A stretch of 64,000 bases of DNA, taken from Rutstroemia sp. NJR-2017a BVV2 (Eukaryota; Ascomycota; Leotiomycetes; Helotiales; Rutstroemiaceae). The stretch's first letter is position 1; each line of letters begins with the position of its first letter. Made by a program: the position numbers and the translations under genes. A model generated the notes under the pieces. The model had not been told where the DNA came from. It did not search any database and worked only from the letters and a program-made list of their open reading frames with translations. Below, one piece after another: positions 35,380-48,551 of this stretch. The stretch is taken from the NCBI GenBank assembly GCA_002946415.1, contig NJPS01000006.1:868001-932000 (forward strand), read 5' to 3'.

Positions 35380-35620
35380 AGTTATTTGTGTATCATCCCC
35401 TTTATCCTTTTCTTGATTTCGGAAAGGCCCCGCTACCGCTGTACAAACGATCGGGAAACGTTTTGCAATATGTCGGCAATCCTAGTATCCAGGATGGTCC
35501 AGCGTCTATCCTCAATCAATATCGAGCTACCCGAGCTTATGATACTCTAGGAAAATTGAACCCATCCCAGATAGTCAAAACCACATACTAGATATGATCT
35601 TACCTGGTCCTGGTAAGTAG
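35380..35620 (+). pseudogene. Decayed coding fragment with adjacent TAG and TGA
   Basis: The frame from about 35388 is protein-like (YHPLYPFLDFGKAPLPLYKR, then GNPSIQDGPASILNQYRATR) and ends in TAG (about 35589) and TGA (about 35595). Continuation past those stops reaches a GTAAGT at about 35613. CAG-to-TAG and CGA-to-TGA would restore it. I do not recognise the family, and no intact copy is visible. Confidence 0.4.
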
Positions 35621-35895
35621 CTTAATAACAAAATTAATGGTATTACTACCGGTGGTTGCTAACTACATTAGGAATGAAAATTGCTATCAAGTTCAGCCTC
35701 ATTTGCCAAATCGCTCACCGAGAGAGAACAATACTGGTGGACATCGATAGGTCACTTTCCTTATAGACAAATGCACTCCGGTATTTCGCTCTCACAGATA
35801 GGGTTATGCTTCAGAGATTGGTGACGGAGTAATGATGTTCATTGGTGTTGTATCTTTTTGCAGCGTTCTCAAAGCCTCAATCAATATAAAGGAAT
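35621..35895. other. Non-coding remainder of the gene island
   Basis: I see no supported feature here beyond weak protein-like frames next to the preceding fragment. Confidence 0.5.
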
Positions 35896-36161
35896 TCACC
35901 AATTAGAATGACATTCGTCGCACGCCCAGTAATGTGCTGAATTGTTGTCCCAGTGCAGGAAGCATGAAAAAAGCATTTCTACCAATAACAAATCATACCC
36001 GAAAGTTGCGGCAACTCTTGGCTCTATCGTATATAGTGGTGATGTTGTAGTCAGAACACTTCCGTATGAGGGGAGGGGGTCAGTGAACGTTATAAAACCT
36101 CTGGGGTCGAAACTTGTACCGCTCTTCAAAGATTGATTGGACAACTTTTGAAGATCCCTTT
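35896..36161 (-). pseudogene. Downstream half of a gene apparently split by element B'
   Basis: A minus-strand frame enters from the B' target duplication (GAAGG on this strand), reads GTSFDPRGFITFTDPLPSYG and SPLYTIEPRVAATFGYDLLL, and ends in TGA at 35896-35898. The frame continues without a shift into sequence on the other side of B' (48328 upwards), where the only breaks are TAA codons. The composition is clearly protein-like but I do not recognise the family. Confidence 0.5.
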
Positions 36162-36347
36162 TATAACGATCTATACGAAAAGTTGCTTAGTAACCTCAGG
36201 CCGCTACGAACTAGAGTTAGCTAGCTAGGTATATGATTCGTATATAATCCCTTTTTTGTATATAAGCTCCTCGAGCTCTTCAGCTCTCTTAGTTCTTCAG
36301 TTCTTAATTCTAAGATATATTCGATTCTTTCGAGATATATTATCATA
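36162..36347 (+). repeat. 5' LTR of B', weakly mutated
   Basis: 186 bp, starting TATAACGATCTATACG and ending ATTATCATA. Its second half is nearly identical to the B LTR, while the first 60 bp differ, so B and B' are subfamilies. It abuts the gene island and retains CpG and GAGCTC-type words. Confidence 0.9.
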
Positions 36348-37951
36348 TTATTAAGAACTTATCTAACTATACCGGCTATATCTAATAGCCTCTAATAATA
36401 TCAGTCTTATTTATCTCTTTACCGAAATATCGATCCAGAACAATAGGAGAAAACCCAATTCCGAGTACGAAGCTCGATATAGGGTATCCTTTATTATTTA
36501 CAATTATTTACAAATCCTCTCTACTATCTCACTATATACCGAATATCTTCTCCTTATCTAGCCGAATAAAGTAGAGTATCTCTCGATCTCTTGCTAAAAG
36601 AATCAAGAGTATATAACTCTGTATCTAATAATTCAGAGACTCCAAAAAAAGAACAATTCGCTTTACTAGTAATATCTCTCTTTGCTAATATCTCTCAAAG
36701 ATCAAGAATATTAGGTAAGTTACTAATATATTTTGGTTATAATAAAGCTATCGATCCCTTTATCTCCGAGCCTCTAATTCAAGATAATTAAGAGCTTTTC
36801 AGGTAAATAAGAGAATAGATCGCTAATCTTAAGAGATAGTTTCAAAATATCTAAATATAATAATCTATTAAGCAGAAAGTAATATAAATATACTTATAGC
36901 TCTTATAAGTATAGTTCGATTATATAACTGTAAATAACCTATAAGTAGTTTATAGCAATCTATAATAGGCTAGTTAGCTACTATAATATTTCTCGATTAT
37001 AGAATCTATAGGATTAAGATCGTAGAATTATCTATCTAAGATTATCAATATAACTAATAAGCTAAGCAATAGTTAATAGTTCAGAATATCTTTATAATAA
37101 GTTATTATTACTGATTACCTAAAAGTATATACCGAAACTTTAAGTTTACAGAAACTCAAATACCAATATATACTAGACTAATTAGAAGATACTACTTTAG
37201 ACTATATAGAAAGCTTTTATCTCTAGTAGTTACTATATTTTAGTATCGAAGAGATCGTTATATAAGTTATAGATTTCTTAACTAATTCTATAAAGTATAA
37301 ATATACTAGAGATCAGTTTAGAGTTTTATATATATAAGAAGGAATATTATTCAAAAAGTTCTATAAAGAATTTTATCTCTTTGTATTACTAGTACAAAAG
37401 ACTAATATAAAGAATCTATAAAATAACTTAGTTACCAAAGTTACTCTATTTTATAGATATATATACTTTATAGCTTTTCTGAATAATTGTTTTTTAAATA
37501 AGGATATTCGATTATACTATTATATCGATATAACTAAAGCTAGTATCAAGATTATTAATATAACCTACTATTTTTATAATAAAGGTATTTTTCGAAAGAG
37601 GTAAAGTATTATTTACTTAAATAACAAGTAAGAACTTATATAGCAAATAAAGTCTATTTCTATTATAACCAATTTGATATATATTTATACAAATACCTTA
37701 TTGCTATCCAAAACCCTTTGTCACTTTATATCTAACTATATTATCTATATATAGCCGATAGCTATTAATAAAGATATTAATCTCTTCTATATAAATATAG
37801 ATCAGATAAAATTACAAATCCTTTATACTATCAATATAATGGAATATATAGAAGAAAATAACAAAGGAGAAATTTATTCGAATATCCTTAAGAATTAAGA
37901 TTCTATTATATAGGTAGAAGCTATAATTCAGGTTATTTATAAAGAAATAGA

Positions 37952-38209
37952 TTGAGCAAAAGATACTATCTAGTGAAAAACTTCTTTCTAGATAAACTAA
38001 GAGATATAAGATATTTGGACTTAACAAAATTAATAGAAAGAAAGTATATAATAATATTCTATATTCTAACTAAGAATAAACTCTTTTTTCCAACCAAAGC
38101 TCTTATTGATTCAAAAGCAAATAGCTTTATATTTATCGATATTACTTTCTTTAAATATCTATTTTCTTTCTTTAAACCTATTTTATATTTATTAAAAACC
38201 TCTTTATAG
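37952..38209 (+). pseudogene. Retropepsin fragment of B'
   Basis: An 85-codon open stretch holds LIDSKANSFIFIDITFFK, the aspartic protease active-site region. The catalytic D-S-G triad reads D-S-K, a G-to-A type change, so activity would be lost. Confidence 0.8.
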
Positions 38210-40857
38210 ATTAAGAGCTATAATAGTACTTATAGCTACAAAATCATATATTATACTTTGCTTAATCTTATAGTCGATAACTATATCCAATTATTTACCT
38301 CCTTTTTAATTACCTATTTAGGTTCCTATTCAGTAATTTTAGATTACTACTAACTAGTAGAGAATTATATTCTTATCGATTATATTAAGAGAAAGCTATA
38401 TTAACTTAAAGATATCCTCCAAACTACTACTTATATATATAATATCTCTATATAACTCCGAAGAGATCAAGTCTATATAGTTAATTATTATTATCAAACT
38501 GATATAGAATATAAAGATCGATAATTTGATAACTACTAGAAGAAGTAACTAACTAGTTTAGACCTCTTATTACTAGATAACTCAAACTTATAGTTAGTAA
38601 TACTACTAATACAATTTGTTTTATCTAATAGGTTAAACTTTATTCTAAGCTCGAGTATACTAGTTTATAAAATTATAATTTTGAAGAAGACTTCTAAAGA
38701 TGAAATAACAAACTTAGTTATATAGATCAATAAACTAGATATTATCTATATTATTAATAGATTATTATAGTAAAGTATATAAACCAAGAAGATCAAGACT
38801 ATAAAGAAGGAACTAAAGAGAAAAGATAATCTATCTCTATCTACTTTTAAAAGAATACTTAAATCTCTTTAATAATCTCAAATAGAATATAAATTCGTAA
38901 TTATAGAGATCAAGTTTATTAGTAATACTATTCTGAATCTGATTTATAAAAAATACTATAACTATAAGTTTTTCTTAGTTATCCTTTAGAAAATCGATTC
39001 TCTAATCAGCCAATAATATATTCAGAAAAACCAATATTCTTAAATAGATAATCTTATTATCTAATTACTTAAATCTATAGATCGATATACTATTATATAA
39101 TCGATCTTATCAATAGATACTAAAACCGATCTACCGATCTTAGATAAGTATATAGATTATATTTATATATTCTCTAAGAGAGAATCTAATTTGTTATCTC
39201 TATATCGATAATATAATTATAAGATCGAGCTTGAGAATAATGATATAAATATATTGAAATATAATCTACTTTATAAGATATCAGTTAAAGAACTCGAAAT
39301 AGTAAAGAAGTATCTAATCGATAATTTATCTAAAAACTTTATTGAGTTTAGTTAAATACTTTTCGCTACTTCTATCTTATTTGTGAAGAAGCTTAATAAT
39401 AGTTTATATTTTTATATCGATTTTCGTATTTTTAATATTCTTATTTACAAAGATTACTATTTCTTATTCTTGATTAACGAAACCTTTGTATAACTAATTA
39501 AGATTAAAGTATTTACTAAATTCGATATCCGATAAACCTTTTATTATATTTATATAGATCTTACTTTAGAGGAGTATATTATTTTTTAGATATAGTATAG
39601 AATCTATAAATATAAAGTTATATTTTTTAGATTAACTAATAGTCCTATAATCTACTAGTATTATATAAATGATATTCTATTTGATTATTTAGATATATTC
39701 TATATTATCTATTTAGATAATATTTTTATTTATTCTAAGAATAAGTTTGAATATACCGAATAAATATATTTAGTATTATAATAACTTCAAGATACCGATC
39801 TTTAAGTTGATATTAAGAAGTATAAATTCGATATTAAGTATATTAAGTATCTAGACTTTATAATCTTAATTGATAATATCGAGATTAATCTAGAAAAAGT
39901 ATCTATTATACGATAATAATAATATCTTATTATAGTTAAAAATATTTAATTCTTTTTAGATTTCTATAACTTCTATAGATACTTTATTCGCGACTTTAAA
40001 ATAATTACCAAATCTCTGATCAACTTAACTAAGATTAGAATATATTTCGACTTCGATATAATCTATTAATAAATATTCGATATATTTAAGGAGACTTTGA
40101 TAACTATATCTCTACTATAGTATTATAACTATAACCTTCTCTATATACTCGAGATCGATATATTAGATAATATAGTAATAAATATACTTTTATAGAAATA
40201 TAGAAATAACTAGTTATCTATTGTTTTCTATTTCAAGACTATATAAGTTATAAAGCTTAACTATAAAATATATAATAAAGAAATATTTGCAATTATTAAA
40301 TTATTTGTATATTAGTATACTAAGTTTACTAGTATCTTATATCAGATCTAAGTATTTATAGATTACAAAGTATTAGAATACTTTATAATAATCAAGATTT
40401 TTAATATAAGGTAAGTTCGATAGATTAAACTACTAATAGATTACTACTTCCTAATTATATATCGATTTAGTAAAGAGAACTCTCTAATAGATATATTAAT
40501 ATATAAAGTTGATAAATTAGATTCTCAGAATAAAATAAAGAAGAAATATTATAATCAATAATTGTTCAAAGATATATAGATTATTCCTAAGATCCTAGCT
40601 TTATATATTCGAATTTATTTCAACCAAATTAATTATAAAGATATTGGTTTGCTTGATTTAAATATTATAATAAACTTTTAGGATCTAATTATATATATTC
40701 TATAAGCAAATTATAATTAGAAGAGTTTATAGCTATTATATCTTCAAGTATTCAAAAGTAATTTAATTTTAGAATTAAGAAATAGATTACTATTCTATTA
40801 GAGATAACTAATTATACTTAATATAGATAACTTCTATATATTATTTATCCGAGAAGT

Positions 40858-41409
40858 TGTTATAACTTAGGTTATATAGATATCTGAGAACCTTAGACTC
40901 AAAGAATAGCTATCTTTATTTAGTAAAGTAGAACTATTATATAAAGATTATATAATAAAGTGAAGTCTAGATATTTCTACTTCTAGTATAAAGATAGGAA
41001 AGGTATCTATAATTATCAATATACCTTTAGTAGATATAGTATCTTAAGATAGAAGATATCTATTGGAGAGATAGTATCTAGAGAATTATAAATATTTTTA
41101 GTAGAACCTCAAACAGGAATATAAAAAGAAAGATTGGTTCTTAGTCTCTCTAGAGATAACTTGGTAGAAAGTCTACTAGGTTACTTTATAGAATATAAAG
41201 ATCTATATAATTAGAAAGTTTTCTTTAGTATATAGAGCTTTGTACTTAATAATAATTACTACTTATTTATTTACTATTATAATTACAATCGATTCTCTAT
41301 ATAACTGTTTTCAATAATAAACCTATAATAGTATTATTAGTTGTCGCGATCTTTAGTACTCGAGATTCTAATTATTTCTATATAACTCAGAAAACAAGTA
41401 TTTGTAATA
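40858..41409 (+). repeat. 5' LTR of D
   Basis: 552 bp, pairing with 46022-46573; the left flank is GAAGT. Confidence 0.9.
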
Positions 41410-42595
41410 TTTTGAGCACTATTATTACTTTATATACCGAATCGATATAGTTCTACAAAATCTATCTACTACCCAGACTATAGATACTAGAGACCGCGAT
41501 AGTGATATCTTTATAGAAGATAGATTTCTTATAAACTTCAAGTTATAAGAAATCCTTAAAGTTACCAATCTAGATAAGTTCTACAAAGACTAATAAGAAC
41601 TTGAGATTGGTTTTATCAAAGTATAATAGGAAACTAGAACTTATCGAGGATTCAGGGAGTTTTAGCAATATAATCTATTAAATAATAAAGAGATTTGGAA
41701 GGTTATTCACTAATATAATTACAAGGATCAACAAAATATACTATTACAAGAATTAACTCAACTATAATAGATAGTATTATAAATCTTTAGATATAAAGTA
41801 TCTATCAAATATATCGATATTCCTATTAACCGAATCCTCAGGATAAAGATCGGAATAGATCTAAATATGATTTAAGAAAATATAGTTAATATCTAGAAAA
41901 GGTTCTTTGGTTTTATAAAAAGTAGTGAATCTAAGATTGTAAACCGAAACCAGAAAAGAATTAATCAGGAATAACTTATCGAAGATATAAATAAAGAATT
42001 AGTTAGAAAGCTAAAAACTATCTTAGAATCAAGATAGATCCTTTATACTATATATATAAATAAGTATTTACTTTAAGCAATAATAGATTTAGAAACAACA
42101 GAAAATTTTATAATACTAGAAACTATAGTATTAGCGAAATTGCGAATCCTCAAGAAACTAGTTCTATATAAACTTTATCTTACTAATAAACAATTAATCA
42201 AAAAAGATGGATTAGTTCAATATGAAATATAGGAATTTGAAATATAACTAAGATAGTATTCTAAATAGATAAAAATGGATTTAGTTTTACTAAGAGGATA
42301 CTAACTGATTTTAGGAATACTATAGCTAGAGAACTATAATCTATATATCGATTAGGTTATAAGAACTATATAGTATGATAAATATAAATATAAAAAAGAG
42401 TTTATATAAAATCTTACAAGACCAATATCCGGTTAAGAACTGAAAGTAATATATTCACTGAGATCGGATACCTTAGCCTAGGATCCCTTACTGAAGAATA
42501 TACTAGTATAATATCAGAAATATATCGAGATCTTCAAGAAAAGATTATAGGAAGATACTTTACCAAAGTACCAACTTTGGAATTATAAAATAAAT

Positions 42596-42850
42596 TTGAA
42601 AGAAGGAAAGGAATTACTATTCTTGCTAATTATACTATTATCAGAGAAGAAACTTAAGTTACTTTGTAAATACCTCGACGAAAATCTAACAAAAGGATTT
42701 ATAAAAGAATTTTCTTTATCTATAGAAATACTAATCTTCTTTGTATTTAAGAAAGGAGATAAGAAGGGTAAACTAATTATTAATTACCGAAAACTCAATA
42801 TTATTACTATTAAAGATCGATATCTATTACTACTAGCTAGTAAGCTATAA
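42596..42850 (+). pseudogene. Reverse transcriptase fragment of D
   Basis: An 84-codon open stretch carries KYLDENLTKGFIKEFSLSIE and LIINYRKLNIITIKDRYLLL, the conserved fingers region of gypsy reverse transcriptase. Stops on both sides show that it is a fragment. Confidence 0.85.
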
Positions 42851-45800
42851 GATCGAATCGAAAAGGCTAAATATTTCACAAAATTGGATTAGTATACAAA
42901 ATTCAATCTAATCTGAATTAAAGAAGAAGATAAATAGAAAATAGTATTTTATATATAATATAAATACTACAAATACCAAGTTATACTCTTTGGGTTCACT
43001 AATATACTAGTAATATATATATATCTGATTAATAACTTATTGAGAAAGTATCTTGATAACTATTATATAGTATACTTAGACGATATCTTGATTTTCACCG
43101 AAACCCTCGAAGAATATATCAAGATTATATAGGAAATATTTCAGATATTAACTGATATAGATATCCTACTAAAGTTTTCGAAATACGAATTCTATATTAC
43201 CGAAACTAAGTTTCTAGAATATATTATTAATATAATAGAACTCAAGATAAATCCAAATAAAGTGAAAGAAATTCTGAAGTAGAAACAACTTATTACTATA
43301 AAAGAAATATAATTATTCTTAGGATTTGCAAACTTCTATAAACGATTTATTAAAGATTATTTAAAAATTATAGTATCTCTTATAAAGTTAACCAAGAAGG
43401 ATATTAAATACAAATAAAATAGTATAATATAATAGATATTCGAAATCCTCAAACAAATCTTTATATAGATACTAATTCTTATTACTTTCGATCTCGAACA
43501 ACTAATCACTATTGAGATAGATATATCAGATTATATATTAGATATAGTTCTAAACTAGTTAAGTAAGAACAAGAAGTTATAGCTAATAATATATTATTCA
43601 AGAAAGCTTTAGCTAGCTAAGCTGAATTACAAAATTTATAATAAAGAGTTTTTAGTAATTATCGATATTTTCAGAGAATAGAGAATTTACCTTGAAGAAT
43701 CTAAATATATAATCTAAATCTATTTAGATTACAAGAATTTGATATACTTTATAACAACCAAAATTCTAAATAGATAATAGATATAATAAATAGAAATACT
43801 AGCTATATATAATTTCAGAATACTATATATCAAAGAAAACAAAAATACTAGAATCGATATATTTAGTAGGAAATCTAAATATCTAGAAAATAAGATATAT
43901 AAATTATATACTATATTTCGCTAAAACGGAGATTCGTTAGTATTCAACTTAGTCTAATTAGTTATAATAATATTACTTTATAATGATTACTTGGAGAAAC
44001 AAGTATAAGGATACTATAAAAATAATTCTACTACAAAACAAATACTAGAACAACTAGATAAAGGATTTATAATTAAGGACAAAGTTATATATTTTTATAA
44101 GAAGATATATATTTCTTCGATCTTGACAAAACAATTTACTTAAGAATAATATAAGTTTCTAGTTTATAAATATCAAAGAATTATCAAGATATTTACAAAG
44201 ATTAAGATAAACTTATATTTTCTACAAATAAGAAAGATAGTTGAGGAAGTTATCAAAAACTATAATATCTGTATACAGAATAAAATCTTATAATATATTT
44301 TATATAGCTAACTCAAAACTCCGAATATATTTACTTAACTATAAAAGTCTATTATATAGAACTTTATAGTTAAACTACTATCTTTTAAGGATTTAATAAT
44401 AAGAATAATATATAACTCTATCCTAGTTATAGTAGATCGATTAACTAAATTTGGATATATAATTCTTTATAAAGAAAGTAGTATAATTGAAGACTTAATC
44501 TATATATTCCTATAGATGATAATCAGTATATATAATATACTAGATAAAATTATCTTCGATCAAGATAAGCTCTTTATATCGAAGTTCTAGTAGATATTTA
44601 TAGTATTACTAAGAATCAAAAAGAAGTTCTCAATAGTATTCTATCTATAGATTAATAATCAAATAGAATAATTGAACTAGATTATAGAATAGTATTTATA
44701 TTGTTATATAAATTATCGATAAGATAATTAGATAGAACTACTACTATTTATATAATTTATATATAATATCTCAGAAACTATAACAATAAATATATTACCG
44801 GTATATACCAATTTTGGCTTCGAACCAAAAATATATAATACCCAACTTCTAGATATAGCAAACTCGGATACCGGAATAATAAAAGTAGAAGATTTAAGGA
44901 ATCTATATAAACAACTTTCATTTGATATCAAGTTCATTATATAACGAATAATACAATACTATAACCAGAAGTATAATATAGAATCAATATTTAAGAAGAG
45001 GAATAAAGTTTACCTTTTTAAATAAAATATCAATACAAAAAGACTAAATAACAAACTGGATTATAAGAAACTAGGATCTTTCAAAATCAAAAAAGTAATT
45101 AGACTAATCAATTATTGTTTAGAACTACTAAAAACAATAAATATATACCCGATATTCTATATTTCATTTCTCGAATTAGTATTATCAGAAATACCAAATA
45201 TATCTTATACTGAAATTGAACTAGTTAACCCAAATACCGAATACGAAGTTGAAGAGATATTAGATCAAAAGTATATTAGAGAAAAGCTTTATTACTTAAT
45301 CAAATAAAAAGGATATCTATATTTAGAAAATATATAGAAATTAATCAAGAATCTGAACTATCTATAAGATTTAGAGAAATTCTATCTAAGGAATCCTTAG
45401 TTTCCAACTAAATAGCTAGCTCAGAATTACTTATCAGAGAGAACTCAAAGATCGAAGAATCAATCTTAGAAAAACTAGATATTTAAAGAACTTATTTAGT
45501 TTATTTAATTTATTCCTTTTCTAGTCTCTTTCTTTCTTCTAATTTATTCAACTTATTTAGCGAATTTAGATCTACTTAAATTATTTTCTTTTCGTATTTA
45601 TTTAAGAAATATTACTATTACTATAACTAAAGAATTTTGGTTATTATTTCTTTCTTTTCTTGATTTAATTACTCTTATTGGGAATCTATAGAATCTTAAT
45701 CAGATAATTCCGATATCTGATTTCGAGAAACGAAATTACAAATCTTATTCTACCAAAAGTATTTAGTATAATAATAATTCGGAAAACTAATAGCTATCTT

Positions 45801-46021
45801 AATACAATTATCAGAACAACTAGTTTTTTCGCAATAAGAATAAATAACTATTTTCTATTTTAATCTTTCGATATAATTTCCTAACTTAATTTATTTTGTT
45901 CTTTGAATATATAATATAGATATAATGAAAAGAAGGAAAAAGGTAACTATTATATAATCAAGTAGGTATCTTATACTATTATAAAAAGTATTAGGACAAT
46001 ACTAAATTAGAAAGAGGATAA

Positions 46022-46573
46022 TATTATAATTTAGATTATATAGATACCTAAAGACTTTAGACTTAAAGAATAGTTATCCTTATTTAGTAAAGTAGAATTA
46101 TTATATAAAGATTATATAATAAAGTGAAGTTTAGATATCTCTATTTTTGGTATAAGAGTAAAAAAGGTATCTATGATTATCAATATACCTTTAGTAGATA
46201 TAGTATCCTAAGATAGAAGATATCTATCAGAGGAATAGTATCTAGAGAATTATAAATATCTTTAGTAGAATCTTAAATAAGAATATAGAAAGAGAAACTA
46301 GCTTTTAGTTTCTCTAAAGATAGTCTAGTAGAAAGTCTACTAAACTACTTTACAGAATACAAAGATTTATATAATTAGAAAGTTTTTCTTAATATATAGA
46401 ACTTCGTACTTAATAATAATTACTACTTATTTACTTACTATTACAATTATGATCGATTCTCTATATAACTATTTTCAATAATAAATCTATAATAGTATTA
46501 TTAGTTATCGCAATCTTTAGTATTCGAGATCTTGATCACTTCTATATAACTTAGAAGATAAGTATTTATAATA
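46022..46573 (+). repeat. 3' LTR of D
   Basis: 552 bp, preceded by the purine tract and followed by GAAGT, after which the B' integrase resumes. Confidence 0.9.
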
Positions 46574-48136
46574 GAAGTATATAATATAGTATCGATAACT
46601 TATCTAAATATTAAGAAAATCTTTCTATTACTTTCGGACTAATACTACTAATATAGTATCTTTATAGATATTACTAACTATATATATAATTGTTATATTT
46701 ATTATTATAACTTTATTCTAAGAGATAAGATCTCTAACTTATTATATCCTTTACCTATTCCGATATATATATAGAAATATATTATAATAGATTACTATAA
46801 CTTTAATAAAGATAAGTATAGATATAATAATATTTTAGTAATTATCGACCAACTAAGTAAACAAGTTGTTATAATTCTATACTATAAGATAATTACTATA
46901 TAAGAATAAACTAAGCTTTATTTTATATATATCTATAGATACTACAAAGCCCTAACTATTATATTTTCTAATCGAGATCTATAATTTATCTCATCTTTCT
47001 AGTAAGAGTTCAACAATATTCTAGATACTAAGATAAAGTTCTTAATTATAGATTATTTATAAACTAATAACCAAACTAAGATTTATAATTAGTATTTATA
47101 ATAAAGATTAAAACTTTTTATCAACTACTATCAAGATAACTAGTTCGAGTTCTTATCTATAATAAATTATATATAACTAATATTACTATATATCTCTTTA
47201 GGAGATCTATTACTTTTCGAAATACTTTATAGATATATTCCTAGAATTTTATAGAACTGGAAAGCTGAATTTCGATCTATTATAAAAAACCTCAATTTAT
47301 AGAAAATATATATATATATTTATAGGAATTATAAAATACTGGAATATATCTATAAATCAATCTAAAATACTCAAGTATATATAACAGAATCTATAAACAA
47401 ATATAGGAGATCTATAGACTTCAATATAAATAATTATATCTAGTTGAATATATAGTATTTATCGATTCAATATTTATCGAAGAAGCTAGACTACTTTATA
47501 AATAGATATTTCAAAGTATTTAAGAAAATCAACTATTTCTATTATCTAAAGTTCCCAGATATTATATAGATCTATAATATCTTCCTTAATAAGAAACTAT
47601 ATAAAATAACTGATAACTCCTTACCTATATAATATAATAATCTTCTATTATCGATTAATATTACTAGTACTAACGAATATATTATAGAGTAGATTCTGAT
47701 ATATAAGCTAATATACAAATCACTAATATATTATATCTAATAACAAAACTATAATATCGATCTAATCTAGTATTCAGTTTCCGATCTCAAAACCTTATTA
47801 TTACTTTTATATAATTTCTACTTAATTAATCTTATATTGTCTAGTTTATCTAAACTATTTCCTAAATAGCTATATCTATATCAAGAAGGTGAAGAGAACT
47901 ATAATTACTTTGAAAATAACTATTCTATAATACTGATATAAAAGAAATACTTTCTTTTATTATTTACTTAATAACTAAAATACTTATTTTCAACTCCAAA
48001 TCTATTATATATTATTTATTTAACTTTACTTCTTATACTTATTTAGTTATAAGATATATAAGTTATTAACTAATAGAACTATTAGATATAATTATAAGAA
48101 GATATAAAGATATATTTTATTCGAAGAAAGGAGTAA

Positions 48137-48322
48137 TATAATAATCTATATAAAAAGTTGCTTAATAACCTTAGACTATTATAAACTAGAATTAGCTAGT
48201 TAGATATATAATTTATAAATAACCTCTTTTTTATATATAAGTTCTTCGAGTTCTTTAATTCTCTTAGTTCTTTAGTTCTTAATTCTAAAATATATTTAAT
48301 TCTTTCAAGATATATTATTATA
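48137..48322 (+). repeat. 3' LTR of B', strongly mutated
   Basis: 186 bp, pairing with 36162-36347. It carries many C-to-T and G-to-A differences from its 5' partner. Confidence 0.9.
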
Positions 48323-48327
48323 TCTTC

Positions 48328-48430
48328 CTAGATAGATAACTTAGTAAAACTCTACTATATTATAGATCTCCAGAATTATACTTTCTCAAAAATAAATATT
48401 ATTTGATAGATTTTGCAAAGAATATAGCTA
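48328..48430 (-). pseudogene. Upstream half of the gene apparently split by B'
   Basis: Read on the minus strand toward the TCTTC target site, the frame is RKYNSGDL, a TAA, then YSRVLLSYLSRKD. It runs in the same frame into the protein-like sequence at 36156-35896. A second TAA lies further upstream. Both TAAs fit CAA-to-TAA changes. This piece is AT-rich, so the reading is less secure than its partner. Confidence 0.4.
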
Positions 48431-48551
48431 GAGTATAAATAAGGGATTTGATTATTCAAAATTAAAGATTTTGGATCTCTAGATATATCAAAATCAAAGT
48501 TTTATATAGATTTTCAAATTTACTATTTACAAAAAAAGTTTAATATTACAA

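Larger units (their letters stand above)
40858..46573 (+). mobile_element. Ty3/gypsy element D, gag-less, nested in B' integrase
   Basis: LTRs at 40858-41409 and 46022-46573, 552 bp each, with an identical GAAGT on both sides (40853-40857 and 46574-46578). The LTR is related to the A-type but distinct (TGTTATAACTTAGG start). After the 5' LTR and about 215 bp of leader, the sequence joins directly to the region that follows gag in A2 (near 11660), so roughly 1.2 kb including gag is missing. Protease, reverse transcriptase (open fragment 42596-42850; YLDDIL intact near 43070), RNase H, integrase and a chromodomain (about 45220-45400) follow in order. The purine tract AGAAAGAGGATAA precedes the 3' LTR. 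Confidence 0.9.
36162..48322 (+). mobile_element. Ty3/gypsy element B', interrupted by element D
   Basis: LTRs at 36162-36347 and 48137-48322, both 186 bp, the same length as in element B. Flanks are CCTTT (36157-36161) and TCTTC (48323-48327), fitting an original CCTTC with one C-to-T on each side. Internal order: gag from about 36560, a retropepsin region (about 38000-38170, DSKAN where DSGAN is expected), reverse transcriptase (about 39250-39700), RNase H (about 40030-40450), integrase broken at 40857 by D and resuming at 46574, then a chromodomain-like end (about 47660-47860). A purine tract (GAAGAAAGGAG) precedes the 3' LTR. Stops are frequent throughout. Confidence 0.92.

Noticed and set aside
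44728..44937. Minus-strand 69-codon frame within element D
   Set aside because: It is antisense to the integrase region of D and has no independent support.
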